Below, piece after piece: positions 44,193 to 56,920 of a DNA stretch of 64,000 nt (position 1 is the first letter of the stretch; the number at the start of each line of letters is the position of its first letter). Made by a program: the position numbers and the translations under genes. Under the pieces are notes generated by a model that ran no database searches, was not told where the DNA came from, and saw nothing but the letters and a program-made list of their open reading frames with translations. The stretch spans positions 20,597,495-20,661,494 of the forward strand of contig NC_050475.1 in assembly GCF_013373865.1 (NCBI RefSeq), given 5' to 3'. Origin of the DNA: Monomorium pharaonis. Its lineage: Eukaryota > Arthropoda > Insecta > Hymenoptera > Formicidae.

Positions 44193-44733
44193 TACACATT
44201 GAAAGATATCAATTATACTACCAAGAAAAGCGATTACTCAGTTTACATTTCTTTCCAATTCTAAAGTAACGGTTATCTTTACCATAATAATATTTTCTCG
44301 GAAATTATGTTAAAGTCTCACTTATCACAAATTTTAAAGAAACTCATTATCGTATATTTGAAGGAAAATATTATTATATAATATTATATAATAAATAAAA
44401 ATCGGATTATAATTTTAATTTAATATTCTTGAAATATTAAATTACCAGGATTTAAAATATATTTTGAATAATAATTCGACAAACTTACGATAGTTATGCG
44501 GATATAAATGAACTTATAAATTGATTAAATAAAATAAGTAATGTTCGATTCAAGTACACATTTTTCTGTGTACACAAAAGTTCATTTTAAGTAAACATTT
44601 ACTTGTTTCAAGTAAATGTGATGAGTGTTTTTCAAGACTATTCATCAAGAAGATTTTCTTCGCAAAGATATTCGTTTCATAAAAATAAAAAAACTGTTTT
44701 TGTTAGTATGAGAACAATATTTTTCCGTGTGTA
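44193..44733. mobile_element. MITE with long diverged inverted repeats, TACACA ends
   Basis: The left end is TACACATTGAAAGATAT and the right end is the inverse of TACACACGGAAAAATAT. Long internal blocks match other copies: AGAAAAGCGATTACTCA also occurs inverted near 52700, and GACTATTCATCAAGAAGAT occurs inverted near 63850. Length about 540 bp; no protein. Confidence 0.75.
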
Positions 44734-46060
44734 TCGAAGCCCAGCCTCGTAAACAGATCGTTGTGACTCTGAGGTGATATTTTGCGGTACGAGAACGTCA
44801 TTACGTCGACAGGTAAATGGGCTGGAATTAAAAACAAGCTTATACAATAACGTAGTCTTTTCCGAGAAACAACCGAGCCGAAACGATTTCCGAAGAAACT
44901 GCAAGGAACTATGCGCACATGTCCAACACGTTGAAACGTCTCGGAGAACGGCCGCAATAGTGGAAACGCTCTCCCATTTAAAATCATCGAACTGGTCACG
45001 AGAATCGGCACGGTAGAATTGAAAGCAAATCTACGGTGCATCCTTCCACCGCGTGAGCGTGCACATGCAGCCGCGATCGAGTACTGTTGCGTCACACGTC
45101 CAGCGGGACTGCATCTGTAATACGCGCGATGTCTATTACCGGTGTCAACGTCATTCGAGTCAACGAGCATCAGAAACGTGACCGATTGTCGAGGGAAAAA
45201 TAATACTTCAATTGTGCAGTCTCGATATCGACTGCGAGCGTTTTATAGCGAGTACCGATATTTACTTTTGCTTAACCCAAGAATAGTCCTCTGGGATGTT
45301 TTTCTATGGGATGCCGTCCCAGTGCCGAAAAAAATCAAGCTCACGTCAGAGTGCATTATTAGTTTTTTTCCAAAATCCGTATCTACCTCTCATTCGAAAA
45401 TTCCGAGACCTAATTTGAAATAGAAATAAATATGACTCATATATTCATAGTACCAAAATATAATTCAAAAACAAAATGGTATGTCGGTGTCGACGATCTT
45501 TCTCTAACAATACCTAAAATTAATCACACCTTTAAAGTCCGTAAAATAGTGAAGAAGTTTTAAAATAGTAAAAAACTATTGGTTTACCTTTATGTTTAAC
45601 AATTGGCACGACTTGAATGTTCAATTGACAAAGAAGTCGGCCTCGAGCAATCTCGTATTTCATCAAGAAAATCAGTCGTTTTATCATGACGTGATGCGCG
45701 TGAGCAGGTGATAATGCCGAAATGCAATTCTACTTTAATTTTAGCCTTTAAACAAGAGGAACAGGTGTTGCCGTTATCGACTAATGAGTGCAACGACTGC
45801 GACAAGACGCGGCTGGAGGAGATAGGCTCCAATCGGTTCATCCCTAACTTACAACATCGTTTCAGCTAAGGCGCCTATGTAGCATAGGTTTCTAATTTTA
45901 GAAGATATTCGTTTTACCGTCTGTATATACTCGTATATGTAGACACGATCATCCGGTCTAGGATTTATTAGTCTACAACTAACGTAAGATAAACATAGAT
46001 AGCTTTTACGTGCAAAAGTAAACTATTAAAGTCTTACAAAAAATTTCATAGGTTGTTTTA

Positions 46061-46455
46061 TTACTGAAAGAAAAAGGTTGAAATATTTAGAATCAAATTA
46101 CTTCTTGTGGCGTCTTCTTCGATATTTAATAGTTATAAAAAACTTTGATTGTGATAACGAAATGAATTTATTTTTGACGGGATAACATCCAGCATGCGTA
46201 AAAATAAATAATTTATTTGTTAGAAATAAAATGTTTATATCGCCGTATTGAAACAATTTACTTAAAGAAAATTACTTGAATTTTTTGTGAGATATAATGT
46301 TTATTTCCCTCCGAAAGTGTTATTCCTAAGAAATAAACCAATTAATAAGAAAAAAATGACATATATTTTATACAAAGATATATTTTGTCATCAAAAGAAA
46401 ATTTGTTATAATCAATAAATATCGAAGAAAATGTTATTTGATTCTCTCAGTATGC
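46061..46455. repeat. Diverged palindromic repeat relic
   Basis: The left part has CTGAAAGAAAAAGGTTGAAATA and AGAATCAAAT; the right part has ATTTGATTCTCTCAG in inverse. It looks like an old member of the CACTGA-ended MITE group. Just beyond it, 46456-46660 resembles parts of 19110-19500. Confidence 0.45.
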
Positions 46456-49131
46456 ATTCGAGTATTTACGTAAAATTTGAACGCAATTCTCTTATCTAAT
46501 TTAAAAGTTCAATTTAATCTTCTGTCTGCTCTTGATTCTATAAAATCGCATTTTGTAGTATTTATTTCCACATTGGATGAGAGTAGTATTACGAATTTGT
46601 GTTGTTGATTAAGAAATAAAAAAATAAACTTAAGAGAATCCTGCAGTTAATTTTTATAACTTTTAATTGATATTGTGAAGCCATTAATGCTCTTAAATTT
46701 CCATCGTTTCAAAATTTATAATTAATTCTGAAAATTGCTCTACCTCCTGAAAACATTTGTATAAAAGTAATCAGTTGCTATTTATAGATAATCGACCGAA
46801 CTACGTATAAAAGATAAAAGCATGCATCATGCATCCTTCTACGCGGCAGGTAAACGCGACTGATAAAGAGTTTCGTTCTAACTTGGAACTCGTTTGAAGT
46901 ACCCTTCCTCTTTATTTCGTTCAGCTCGACTAACAACGCGGACGAAACCCAGCGACTGTATCGTATCTCGTCTCTTAAATACGCACACACAATTTGAGAA
47001 TTGAGGTCACCCGAGATAATCATCGCGACCATTCGCGCCGCCGCTTCTCAAATATTTGTCCGCGAGGTCATCATTCAGAAGCAAAACGAATCAAATTATC
47101 AAATGCGTAATCGCGATTCGGAGAAAGATCCGAGAGTGGAAGGGGCGCATCGAGCTCAACGTACTCTTCGCGCGACGCATTACGTATGCGACAACACCTT
47201 ATCTCCCTATCTCCCCCGGATTCTTTTTCCGCTATCGTACACAACGTCGTGAGAAGGAGTACCGCGCACCAACGATAAAAGGCACGGCCGATAACCCAAA
47301 CAAGAATAGGATCTCGCGCTTACAACACTACGGGGTGCAGTGGCGTAATGAAGGCACGGCGGCGGAAAAAAAAAACGGGGGAGAAAGGCTGACGATAAGA
47401 AGAAAAAGGGACAAATGTTAAATGTTCAAGACCCGGCAAAGTTCGGCGCGGGCCATCGAACCGGCACCGTCGCCGCCGCCGTGCCGCAATGAAGACATTA
47501 TCTATCGATTCCGCGTCGTATTCCGCGTCCGCGTTTATAACAGCGCCGTGCATTGTAAAATAATCCGGCGTTTTCTGGGTCATTAACCGCGGGTATCGAT
47601 CGCGTCGGTATCTCCCGTCTCGAGGAAACACCGCACGCGAGGCACAGCCCGCCGCTCATCGACTTTTTACCAAACCCATTTTTAGCCCGAAGCGTTTACT
47701 GGAGTAGAAGATGGAACACGTGTCGGCATCGGAACACATTAAAAACAAAAGAAAAAGAGAGAGAAAAACCGTACTGATAAACCTGTCTATGGGATCCGTC
47801 GTCGCGCATTTTATGGATTCTCCGCGTCTCCGTTTGCCGAATATCGAATTGCCGAAAATATATCGCGTTACGCGCGCCAAAACGCGCGACAGAATCGGAA
47901 AGCAATTATCCGCGCGTCAGGGAACTGCTGTCTCCGGTCTCGGTTATTTGGGTGTGAGAACCTCGTTGTCCCGGTAATATATCCCTTCGCAGTCGCGTCA
48001 CCCGAGAAATCGCGTATTTCGGTGTCGGTTCTCTTCCGAGAGCGCGATAACGCGCGCAGACGCCAATGATCGGAACGGCGGCGGGCATAAGAGCGTGCAT
48101 ATACATATACGCATGCATACATACATATGGCATAGTATAATATATATACATATGAGCGCGACGCACGATGTTGCACGTGCGTGAGCTGACCTCGCTCTGT
48201 CCACGCACCTCCCGCATGGCCGGTCCGGTGCTACTCGCTCTCGCGCACAGCTGAGAGACCTTCATCGAAGGGGGATGGGGAGGAGGGAGGAAGAAGATGG
48301 AGCTAAACTGAAGGAAACCTCTCGATCGCGTATAACGCATCGCAGGCACCGTGCCCGTGCATGCACGCGCTCGCGAGAGCCGCTTTCATTTCTAACAGCA
48401 GCGGGGCGCGGAGAGACGTAGAAAACGCGCCCTCCTGCTCCTCGTCACCTCCTCCCGCGCTCCGGTTACTCCCGATGGTCCTTTCTCTCGACGGCGAGCG
48501 ACTTCTCCGCTCCGCGGGTCTGCGTTTCGCACGCTCGGACTTCCTTGTCTTCACGTTTTCCGCGTTCGCGAGACGAGACGGAGCATCCGCGGATCTCTCT
48601 CTTTCTGTCTCTCTTTCTCTCTCTCTCCATGCACTTTCCGTTCTCTATTTTAAACCGCACTATTAATAATCCAAGAATACGTCCGGATAAGTTCGAGTAA
48701 CGTTATTGTACGTATGTCTGGAATTGTTCTGCCAGTTTAATTTCAATTTAAAAAATTTTCTGACAGCATATCTACAACATAAAAATTGTTATTATCTTAA
48801 GAAAATCAAATGCACTTAAAAACATACATCGAGTAATAAGATTATATATTCTTAAAAGGATATAAGTAAATTCAAAAAATATATTTCTTAAAAGGATATA
48901 AGTGTAAAGGATGTAATAATGTTTCCTGCGTTAAAAATAATTACTGTGTTATTTTGCGTTTATATATATTTTACTTTATAATAATATGTTATGGCTGCGT
49001 TCCAATGTACATACACTGCCGGTATTAAAAATCTTATTCACGTTACGTGTACTACGCGTAGATTTTCGGTTCTAACAAAATTTCGGAACGCAATCAATTT
49101 AAATGGACTTATATATATATATTTGCTAGAC

Positions 49132-49138
49132 AGAGAGG

Positions 49139-49169
<31 letters not shown>
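49132..49169. repeat. GA microsatellite
   Basis: A (GA)n run in the intergenic region. Confidence 0.95.
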
Positions 49170-49171
<2 letters not shown>

Positions 49172-50204
49172 CTATGCCCGAGAACATATTGGCCTGGTCA
49201 AAACAGGCACGAATGTGTTCAGGGATCTTCTGAATAGTCACTGTATTCGAAGAATTTACCACAGCGAGGAGGAACGAGCATAATTATATAATCTGAGCAT
49301 TTCTTCGAAAGAGAATACATAAAGATAAATAAACGTAAAGATAAATAAAATTATAAAAATCTCGCAGTTTGTAATAAAACTGCATTATTGAGCAGGAAAA
49401 ACGTTTTCCTTTTTTTTTTCATATATAAACGTTTATACTTTTATTTAAAAAAGACAAGTATGAGAATTAATAATAGATGGAAAGCTATAATTCAGAGTTT
49501 TATAATTTGTGACGGCAATCGAACGGAAAAAAAAACATAAAGAGAAATAAACCGATAATTATTAATTAGAAATTAGAATCATAATAATTAAGTTTCGCTT
49601 ATCATATTATATGCGATATTACCTACTTTTATCAGTTCTCGTCAAAACAAATATTTCAGTTCAATTACGACTAAACCTTTAAATTTTTAAATTGTTTTTT
49701 TCTTCCTCTTTTTCTTTTTATTATCTATTTTATCACTTTATTATTGCATACGTTTGATTTGACATTTTAGATAAACGGGTTTCGAGGAACGTTACTCCTC
49801 TCTTTTATCGATCTATATACATCATTTACATATATATGTGTATATCTCACTACACACCCATATCTTGCAAATTGGATATTTGATTACATCAGAAACGTTA
49901 ATATTTAGTACTTACGAGTTTCGAGAGAGAGTTTCCATCACACATTATCAGCCGCGTGATCACGAAGATTCATCGAGGATGACGAAACACGACGATTCTT
50001 TGCGTTCGCGGGAGCCATGAGATCACACAGATCGGTTAAATGCACTGTTTCTAGACCTAGCAAAAGACCAAGGCAATGAACAAATAATAAATAAGGCAAT
50101 GAATTCAAATGCAGCAAGAATACATAGGAAATACATGGGCAAGCTATCAGACGGAACAAAAAGATTAAAGGCGCATAATATTTATTTAATCTTTTTATTA
50201 CATT

Positions 50205-51130
50205 TTATCAAAGTTGAGAAATAACTTGTTATTTATAACAAAGATACATTTAGAATTATCTTTATTCTCAATAACTGTAACTTAATTACATTTTTAGTAA
50301 ATAGTAATTAATTTACAGCAGTTTTTTTTAGAAGTTATTTTACTCTCTAAATTTGCAGAGTAAAACGTCATTCTAAAGTTAAAGGAATGAAAATTAAGCA
50401 TGTGCACAAATTTTTAAGTGATTTAACATTCTACTTGCAATAAGAGTGGACAAATTCACTTCTATAAACTAAAAATTAAGCTATTGAACGAGATTTAGAG
50501 AGTTTATTTCAAACTTATTTACTGACATGAGGTCAGCACACATAGAATGCAGTGATAAATCATCGTTAAGAATAGTCATCATACAATGAATATTCAAGTT
50601 AAGATTTTGAAAAGAATATTCTGCATTATTGATATACAAGAATTTTTTAGCTGATAAATATTGATTCTATAATTTTAATAATATAACATATATTCCAAGT
50701 ATACACATAATAAATTATTAATATAGTTATTTATAAAATATCTTTTAATTTTAAAATCTTAAAATAACTGTGAATTTTACACATATCCAAAATAATGCAG
50801 CATATAGATGGAGTGTTAAGTATAATAAGACAAATATTTTAGTAATGTTAAAAATGCGAGATTCCTAAATTACTTTTATACAAAGTAACTTTTCCAATCC
50901 CGCAATTTATTACTTTTCTTATGTTTAAAGTAGCGGTGTATAAACGTTACGAAAGAATAAACTGAAAAATAACTACTCGTTACATGTTGAGTAATTAAAT
51001 CGTAACGTGTTTAATTGTAACTTCTAGAGTTGCTAACATGTAACAATAGCTGGTTACCTTTCGAGAACAAAAAATTGTAAATGTAATTAGTTACTTTTAT
51101 ACAAAGTAACTTTTCCAATCCTGCAATTTA
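50205..51130. mobile_element. Non-autonomous DNA transposon-like repeat, copy 2
   Basis: Related to 36054-36770. It shares AAATATTGATTCTATAATTTT and GTATAAACGTTACGAAA and ends GTAACTTTTCCAATCCTGC, the inverse of the copy 1 left end. It contains two near-identical 40-base terminal blocks (50870-50909 and 51091-51130, one mismatch), so it is probably a nested or end-duplicated insertion. Confidence 0.6.
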
Positions 51131-52288
51131 TGACTTTTTATTACGTAAATTGAAATCCACTTAGGGGGGGGCAAGCCTCGCTTCCGCGAGTGCATTTCTA
51201 CGAGGGGAAAAGAATCATTGATCGACGACACGACCCCGCGTTCTCATACGAGGACGAATTGATTGAAATACGGCCTTTGGGGGAACGATTTTCACACTTA
51301 ATTCATTTACGCTAAATTAAATTCGCGATTTCGCCACGGTCGCGCTCACCTGCGTGCCCCGGCGTGAAAATCAATCAAGATAACGCGTGACGCGTATTCT
51401 CGGAAAATTTATCAAAACAAATAAACGGCTTTGCATCGCCGCCGATCGGCGACCGACGACGCCACGATGCCCATGTGTGTGTGCGTTGTGCGAGCGCCTC
51501 CGAGTCTGACTCATTATACTTTATCAAAACGTAGTTAAGTATCGGTCGATTCTTGCCGCGCAATTTTTTGCACCCACCGACCGGCTGAATGACTGGAACT
51601 CTACGCGCGTCTCTCCGTCTATCAAATCTCTGCAAAAATATTCCTACAGACAATGCGTTTTTTCACGATTCTACGATAGCAGCGTTCGCGCGATTGCGAA
51701 TCGATAAGATTACTTTTGCGCTTTTAAGATTCTACTTCCTCAAGGCGCGTATGCCCGTACGTGCGTGCGCGTTGTGAATGATTTCATCCGCAAATCGTTC
51801 CCTCTTTCTCTCCCGTCGCAAGATTGCAGACTATTACGTCGGGCTCCCGCCGGTACGTCACACATTTAGCACGAGCTCGACATCCTTATCAACTGCCACG
51901 TGCACGTGCAATTACGACGCGAAAGAACGGCCTTTACTGCGCCGGAGCGCCGCGCGGTTCGTCCGCGGCGCAGTAAGTCGCGCGCTTACGCATTCGCGAA
52001 TTAAAATTCAAGTATGTCTAGGTATTTCATTGTATTCTAATTATCCGTCCCGTTTTTCGCGACGCACTTGCCGGCGCCGAATTTTTGTCGGATCAGCCCA
52101 GCAGACGCCGAACCGCGCTCGATTGGCCGAGGTGTCTTACTTTTACTCTCGATTGCCCTTGACAATCGTGCCTAATAAGAAAAAAAAAAAAATTGTCGTG
52201 ATTCTATCCGGGTTTCATATACAAATTGGATTTTACACCGTTATATAGTATTCAATTTTACTCAAATTGAGTCATTTTTAACTATTCC

Positions 52289-52755
52289 TACACCGAGAAA
52301 AATGTTTTTCTCATGTTTGTCTTTGCAAAGAATATTTCCTTGAAACAAATAAGATTTAGTTAAAATAAATCATCTCTGTACACACAGAAAGATATGTACT
52401 TGAATTAAATGAGTATTACTTTGTTTAAATAATTTATAAATTTAAACAATATATTCTGAAGTCTTTTAATAATTTAATAATTAACTTTAATCAAGAATAT
52501 TAAATTAAAATTTAATTTACTTAATATTTTAACTTTTCTCTTCTCAATTCAATTTTACAATTTTACTTTTTTTTAGAGTATATAATTCTTTTCAAGTATG
52601 TAATAAAATGGGTTTTTTGAAATTTGTGATAAGTATATTTTAAGACTATTATCAAGAAAATATTCTTTGTTGAAGATAACCGATATTATAAGGAAAACAG
52701 TAAAATGAGTAATCGCTCTTCTTGGCAGTAGAATAAATATTTTTCTATGTGCATA
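52289..52755. mobile_element. MITE, TACACCGAGAAAAATG left end
   Basis: The left end is TACACCGAGAAAAATG with TTTGCAAAGAATATTTCC inside. The right end is the inverse of TATGCACATAGAAAAATATT. It shares GACTATTATCAAGAAAATA with the copies at 44193-44733 and 63744-64000. About 465 bp, non-coding. Confidence 0.7.
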
Positions 52756-52839
52756 AATTGCCATCGCTCTCATTAAATATGCCGTTAATTTAATTAAGAA
52801 AATGGAATCAAATGATTTAAAGAAATATATTAAATTTGA

Positions 52840-52927
52840 TTAAGGGCCGGTTAGTCCAACTTCTTGGTATATATCATTTAAATATGTGCCTGTCTTTATT
52901 TATTAATTTGGAATAACCGGCCCTTAA
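52840..52927. mobile_element. TTAA-flanked mini-element (GGGCCGGTTA ends)
   Basis: TTAAGGGCCGGTTAGTCCAA at the left is inverted at the right (TTGGAATAACCGGCCCTTAA) with one mismatch in 20. Only 48 bp lie between. The flanking TTAA duplication is what piggyBac-type transposases leave; assignment to that superfamily is inference. Confidence 0.7.
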
Positions 52928-53526
52928 ATATGTGTACATAATTCTATCACAGAAAAGATTGATTTGACGTTTGCTTTTTTTCTTCAAGTGATTAATTTCG
53001 ATGCACATTAAAAACAATAAAATATTATTCAAGAAAGTTCTCTTTAAATTTGACCTTTTCCTATTTAGCAGAGTGTACGCGCGGCTCGAGATAAAGCAGA
53101 ATCTACCCGCGTTCTCTTTAATTCGAGACATAACTTAACCCAAAAGTAAAAAGCTAAAACGCTCGGCGGTCGGTGCGACGCATTCCTCTTATCGTAAAAA
53201 TAATGCGGGAGGAGGGAGAAATAGAAAAAAAAAAACCGCGCAAAAACATGCGCGCCCAGTTTCTCGTTTACTGCGTCGTTCGGTGTCGCCGCTAAATCGA
53301 AAGTATATCGTGAGTTCGCGTTTGCCGACCTCACCGCATTCGCGCCTTTTTGCCACCTCGCCCGTTGCTAAATCTGCTTTCTCGCGCGGTTAGCAGCGCT
53401 TACAGCATCTCCCGGTCCGGAGGTGTCGTCGAACCTCGCCCGAGCGATTACGCATTATTTTCGGAAGTAACGATATTCTCGACTTTGTAATCACGGAGAG
53501 GAGAAAAGGAGCGTAGAAGGGTGGAA

Positions 53527-53560
53527 AAGAGAGAGAGAGAGAGAGCGAGAGAGGGAGCGA
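53527..53560. repeat. GA-rich microsatellite
   Basis: A (GA)n run with GCGA interruptions in a GC-rich island upstream of the RB1CC1-like gene. Confidence 0.9.
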
Positions 53561-55039
53561 GAGCGGATGCAGGAAGTGTAGATATCGATCGCGTCGAGCA
53601 GAGGGTAAACAAACACGGCGCGCGGACACGAAAGTCTCGCGCGCGTCTTCTTCGCATGTTCGTTCGTATCCCTCATTCATCGCGCGTGGCTTGTCGGACG
53701 GAACGCGGCTTCGTCGCGCTTCGGAACGCGGGAGGAAGAGGAGCGACGGCACCCCCGCGCGTCTCGAGGTCGCGCAAGCGCCCCGACCGAAGGATCGAAC
53801 AGCTGTAGAGCAGCACCGCCGTCAACCGGGACGTGTGTTGCTACGCGCTGCCGCGGTTTTAATATTAAATGAGCGAGAATAAATAGCGTTATATATATAT
53901 ATGTATATTACTTTCCCGAACGAATATCTCACTCGGGCTCGGACCTGCGTTAATGGACCTTTGACGCTAAACGGAGATTCATATTCTCCACCTTTTGTGT
54001 GAGGAAAGCGGCCCCTTCTGTCTACGCGCGGGTAGACAGAAGGATAAAGAATTTTCCACTTGCCCGACTTTCAGATTGGGACTCTTGGGTCATTAGGTTA
54101 ATTCGGTTTTGTTCATTTATTTAAAGTCTGGAGAGTAGAGTGTGGGAGAGAAATACATTCTCGGAGCGATCTCTTTACGATTTTCGAGACGGCGAAAGAT
54201 TGTAGGACACGCATAGAGACACGCGTGTGCGACGTGCGTAGAATTTGTGCGTCTCCATGTCGCCAGTCGCCTTGTAAGCTCGGCGTATTGCTCAAGTGCC
54301 GAAGGTGCGCGACTCGTGCGAATTGCGCGATTCACGAATCGAGTATCACCGATCACCTGATGTCGACCGATGACGCATGACGCAATATAAAGACGTTATT
54401 AGGGAGAAAAACATATTTACCGTCTGAATCCGCTGTTTAATGTAGCCTAGCATCAGTGCACCAGGCACTAGGTCAGACGCACATTATTTTCTCGCAACGC
54501 AGAAGGGGAATTGGCGCTGTCGGCGCACGCGCTCGCCGACGTCACCAGCGTGATCTCCGATTCGCAGGGCCGAGATTTAACGTGGGGGATCCCGCGCCAC
54601 GTGAAATTATCTGTAGGTGTAATTTAAGTGTATGTTTAATAACGGTTAAGCTCGAGTAACGTGTTCAACGGTTCCGCGTTGCCTTAGAGATTATAGAGAG
54701 ACGTTTGACGAGTATTATTATTGTGCGATTAAGTTCGAATCGGCGAGTCCAATTCCGTTATGATGATATTATTATTTCCGACGTGAGAGACCGCGATATT
54801 TGTACAATTGTTTATTTTCAATTTTATTTAAGTGTATAGATGCTACCTATTTACCTTTTTATCATCATAAAGATCATATATTTCTCTATTTCATGTTCTG
54901 TTTTTCGATTAAAAAAACACTTGAAGCTTTAATTATATATAACGGATGTTTTATAAATTATTTACATACTCGCAACGGGAAAAACACAATATTTTACGTG
55001 ATAACAAAAATTCACTCACAGAGCCAAAGGTAAAAAGTG

Positions 55040-56810
55040 AGGTTTTATGAAAAAAAATTCGAAGGTTTTAGTTTAATGTGTTCTCGAGGGGCCCGGGATG
55101 CTTTTGGAATCGCGCTCGTCCCTGGTCCGCGCGACGCCAGCGCCGCGCGGCGGCGGCGACGGAATCGCATCTCTCCCACCTCCCGAACGCATCGCACGGA
55201 CGTTCTGTCCTCCGTGCGCTCGCTCGGCGCGGCGGCCGCAGTAAACAGCTGGCGACGACGCTTCGCGTCAGTGCGATACGTAGAACGGGACCGCGCGGAG
55301 CAGATCCGCCCGTCGTCCCCTCCCCCCTTCCCTTCCATCCAATTATATCCAGGCGAGATCCCCGAGCGACGACGCATTTCAATCCGAGTCAGCCTTCGTC
55401 GTGGAGCGCGAAGACTTCCGCAGACGAACCGTCGACGCAGAAGAGAAGAGGAAGAAGAAGCGGAGCGCCGAGGCGACGGCGTCACCGTCGTGGAAAAAGC
55501 AAGCGGGGAAAGCGGAGCGATCCCTTTGTTCGGCGCGAGCGGTCTGCGCGTACACACGGACTCTGACAGAGAGTTGGCGCACGACGACGGCGCAGCATTG
55601 TTTGTTGTGTTGTGTCGCGCTGTTGTCGTCGTTTACCCCGGTCGACTCCGTTCTCAAACGTCGTCGCCGCGGACCGTCATCCTCCGGGGGAAAGAGCGCT
55701 CGTCGTCGTGACCGTCGCCGTGATCGCCGATGAACGGCGGTGTCGCTCGAATCGAGGAGAGGAAGCGAGCGAGCGAGAAGAAGAGAGCGCGGCAGCGGCG
55801 GCGGCGGCGGTGGCGTAACGCGGCGCGCGAGTGCTTTGTTTTGCCGAGCAGCTGATCCGACGCGACGCGACGGCAGCAGCAGCTACGCTCGCGACGACGA
55901 CGACGACGACGACGAAGACGGGATAGGAGAGACCGCGGCGGCGTCCTCCGCCCCAGGACTCGTCGCGACGACGACGACGACGACGACGATTGGCGACTCC
56001 GCTGCCGAATCGATCGCCGCTTCGCGTCGCCGGAGGATTTTCGAGCGTCGAGGCCAGCAGCTCTGACGTAGCGGACACCTCGGGGTGAATCGATCTCCGC
56101 GATCGGCGAAGGGGGGAACAGTGGTGATCGGTAGTGGTGAGCCGGACGAACGGACGGAGAGGATCCTCCAGGTCCCTCGGGCGGACTGTGATACATATGA
56201 GTGTTTAAATCCCCGGACCTCGCTCGCTCGATGACGTGAACCGGACAGCTGCATCGCGCGCGGGGATTATGACATAAGGGGGAAGGACAGAGAGAGGGAG
56301 AGAAGAGAGAAAGAGAGTGAGAGAGAGAGAGGGGAGCGCATTTTCGAGCGGGTGAACGTTCGTTCGATCGCTCGCTCGCTCGCTCGGCGACTGACTTTCC
56401 CCGCGGAGACAAAGGAAACGACGAGCGACGCATCGCGCGCGCGCGCGCGCGCTCGCGCGCCTCTACCTCGAAGACGCTCCGACGTCGTCCCCCGATTCCG
56501 TTGTGCTCCTCTCACCTCCGTGGCCGAGAGACCACCCGGTTCTCTCTCTCTCTCGCGCGCGCGCGCGAGAGACACGCAGGTGATATCTGGATGATACTCT
56601 GCGAAAACGCGGCGCGAGACCAACACCCAGCGGCCCCGTCCCAGCGGGATCGACGCCGAGGATCGCGTTGATCGATGCGGCATAGTCACGGTGGGGCCGT
56701 CCTCGCGAACGACCGAGAACGTGGGGTACGGCCCCGATCGAGCTGACTAAGGGAAACCGTCCGTGCCGAGGGCCAATCCTGCCGGATAGGGCCCACGGTG
56801 GGAAGAGAAG

Positions 56811-56842
<32 letters not shown>

Positions 56843-56920
56843 TCCTTGACGGAGAGGCCGTTTTAAAAGTTCTACCCTTGTCGTTGTGTCGCCATAAGGC
56901 GCCCAACCACCGGACGCAAC
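55040..56920 (+). promoter_or_regulatory. CpG-rich promoter / 5' UTR block of the RB1CC1-like gene
   Basis: This is a GC- and CpG-dense block with GAC-type trinucleotide runs (55891-55920, 55966-55989), CG alternation (56431-56460) and GA runs (56285-56335, 56808-56842). It sits directly upstream of the RB1CC1 start codon. GC-rich low-complexity sequence leaves many frames open on both strands by chance, including 259 codons on the - strand at 55654-56433. I read the block as promoter and 5' UTR. The transcription start cannot be placed. Confidence 0.55.
55891..55989. repeat. Two GAC/ACG trinucleotide runs
   Basis: Runs at 55891-55920 and 55966-55989 in the CpG-rich block. They give poly-Asp, poly-Thr, poly-Arg or poly-Ser/Val in the different frames, which explains the long spurious open frames here. 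Confidence 0.9.

Larger units (their letters stand above)
43790..55030. other. Intergenic / non-coding stretch with transposon relics
   Basis: No gene was recognised on either strand. Open frames up to about 155 residues exist (for example 44703-45170 on the - strand and 51778-52248 on the + strand) but lack family signatures and overlap other open frames. The stretch holds the second copy of a 52-bp direct repeat (44062-44113), MITEs (44193-44733, 52289-52755), a TTAA-flanked mini-element (52840-52927), a larger repeat (50205-51130), and GA microsatellites. GC-rich islands at 48000-48660, 51170-52200 and 53050-53880 could be enhancers or non-coding first exons. Confidence 0.6.

Noticed and set aside
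44703..45170. A 155-codon open frame on the - strand.
   Set aside because: No family resemblance and no splice context. Part of it overlaps the MITE ending at 44733.
51778..52248. A 156-codon open frame on the + strand.
   Set aside because: Arg/Ser-rich composition in a GC-rich island, running into a poly(A) tract (Lys run). Overlapping frames are also open.
55037..55711. A 224-codon open frame on the + strand upstream of RB1CC1.
   Set aside because: Same GC-rich island; overlapping frames are equally open, and codon use is repeat-driven (Arg, Ser, Glu).
55654..56433. A 259-codon open frame on the - strand with Arg/Ser-rich sequence.
   Set aside because: It lies in CpG-rich low-complexity DNA with GAC repeats where several frames are open on both strands. 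No recognisable protein.
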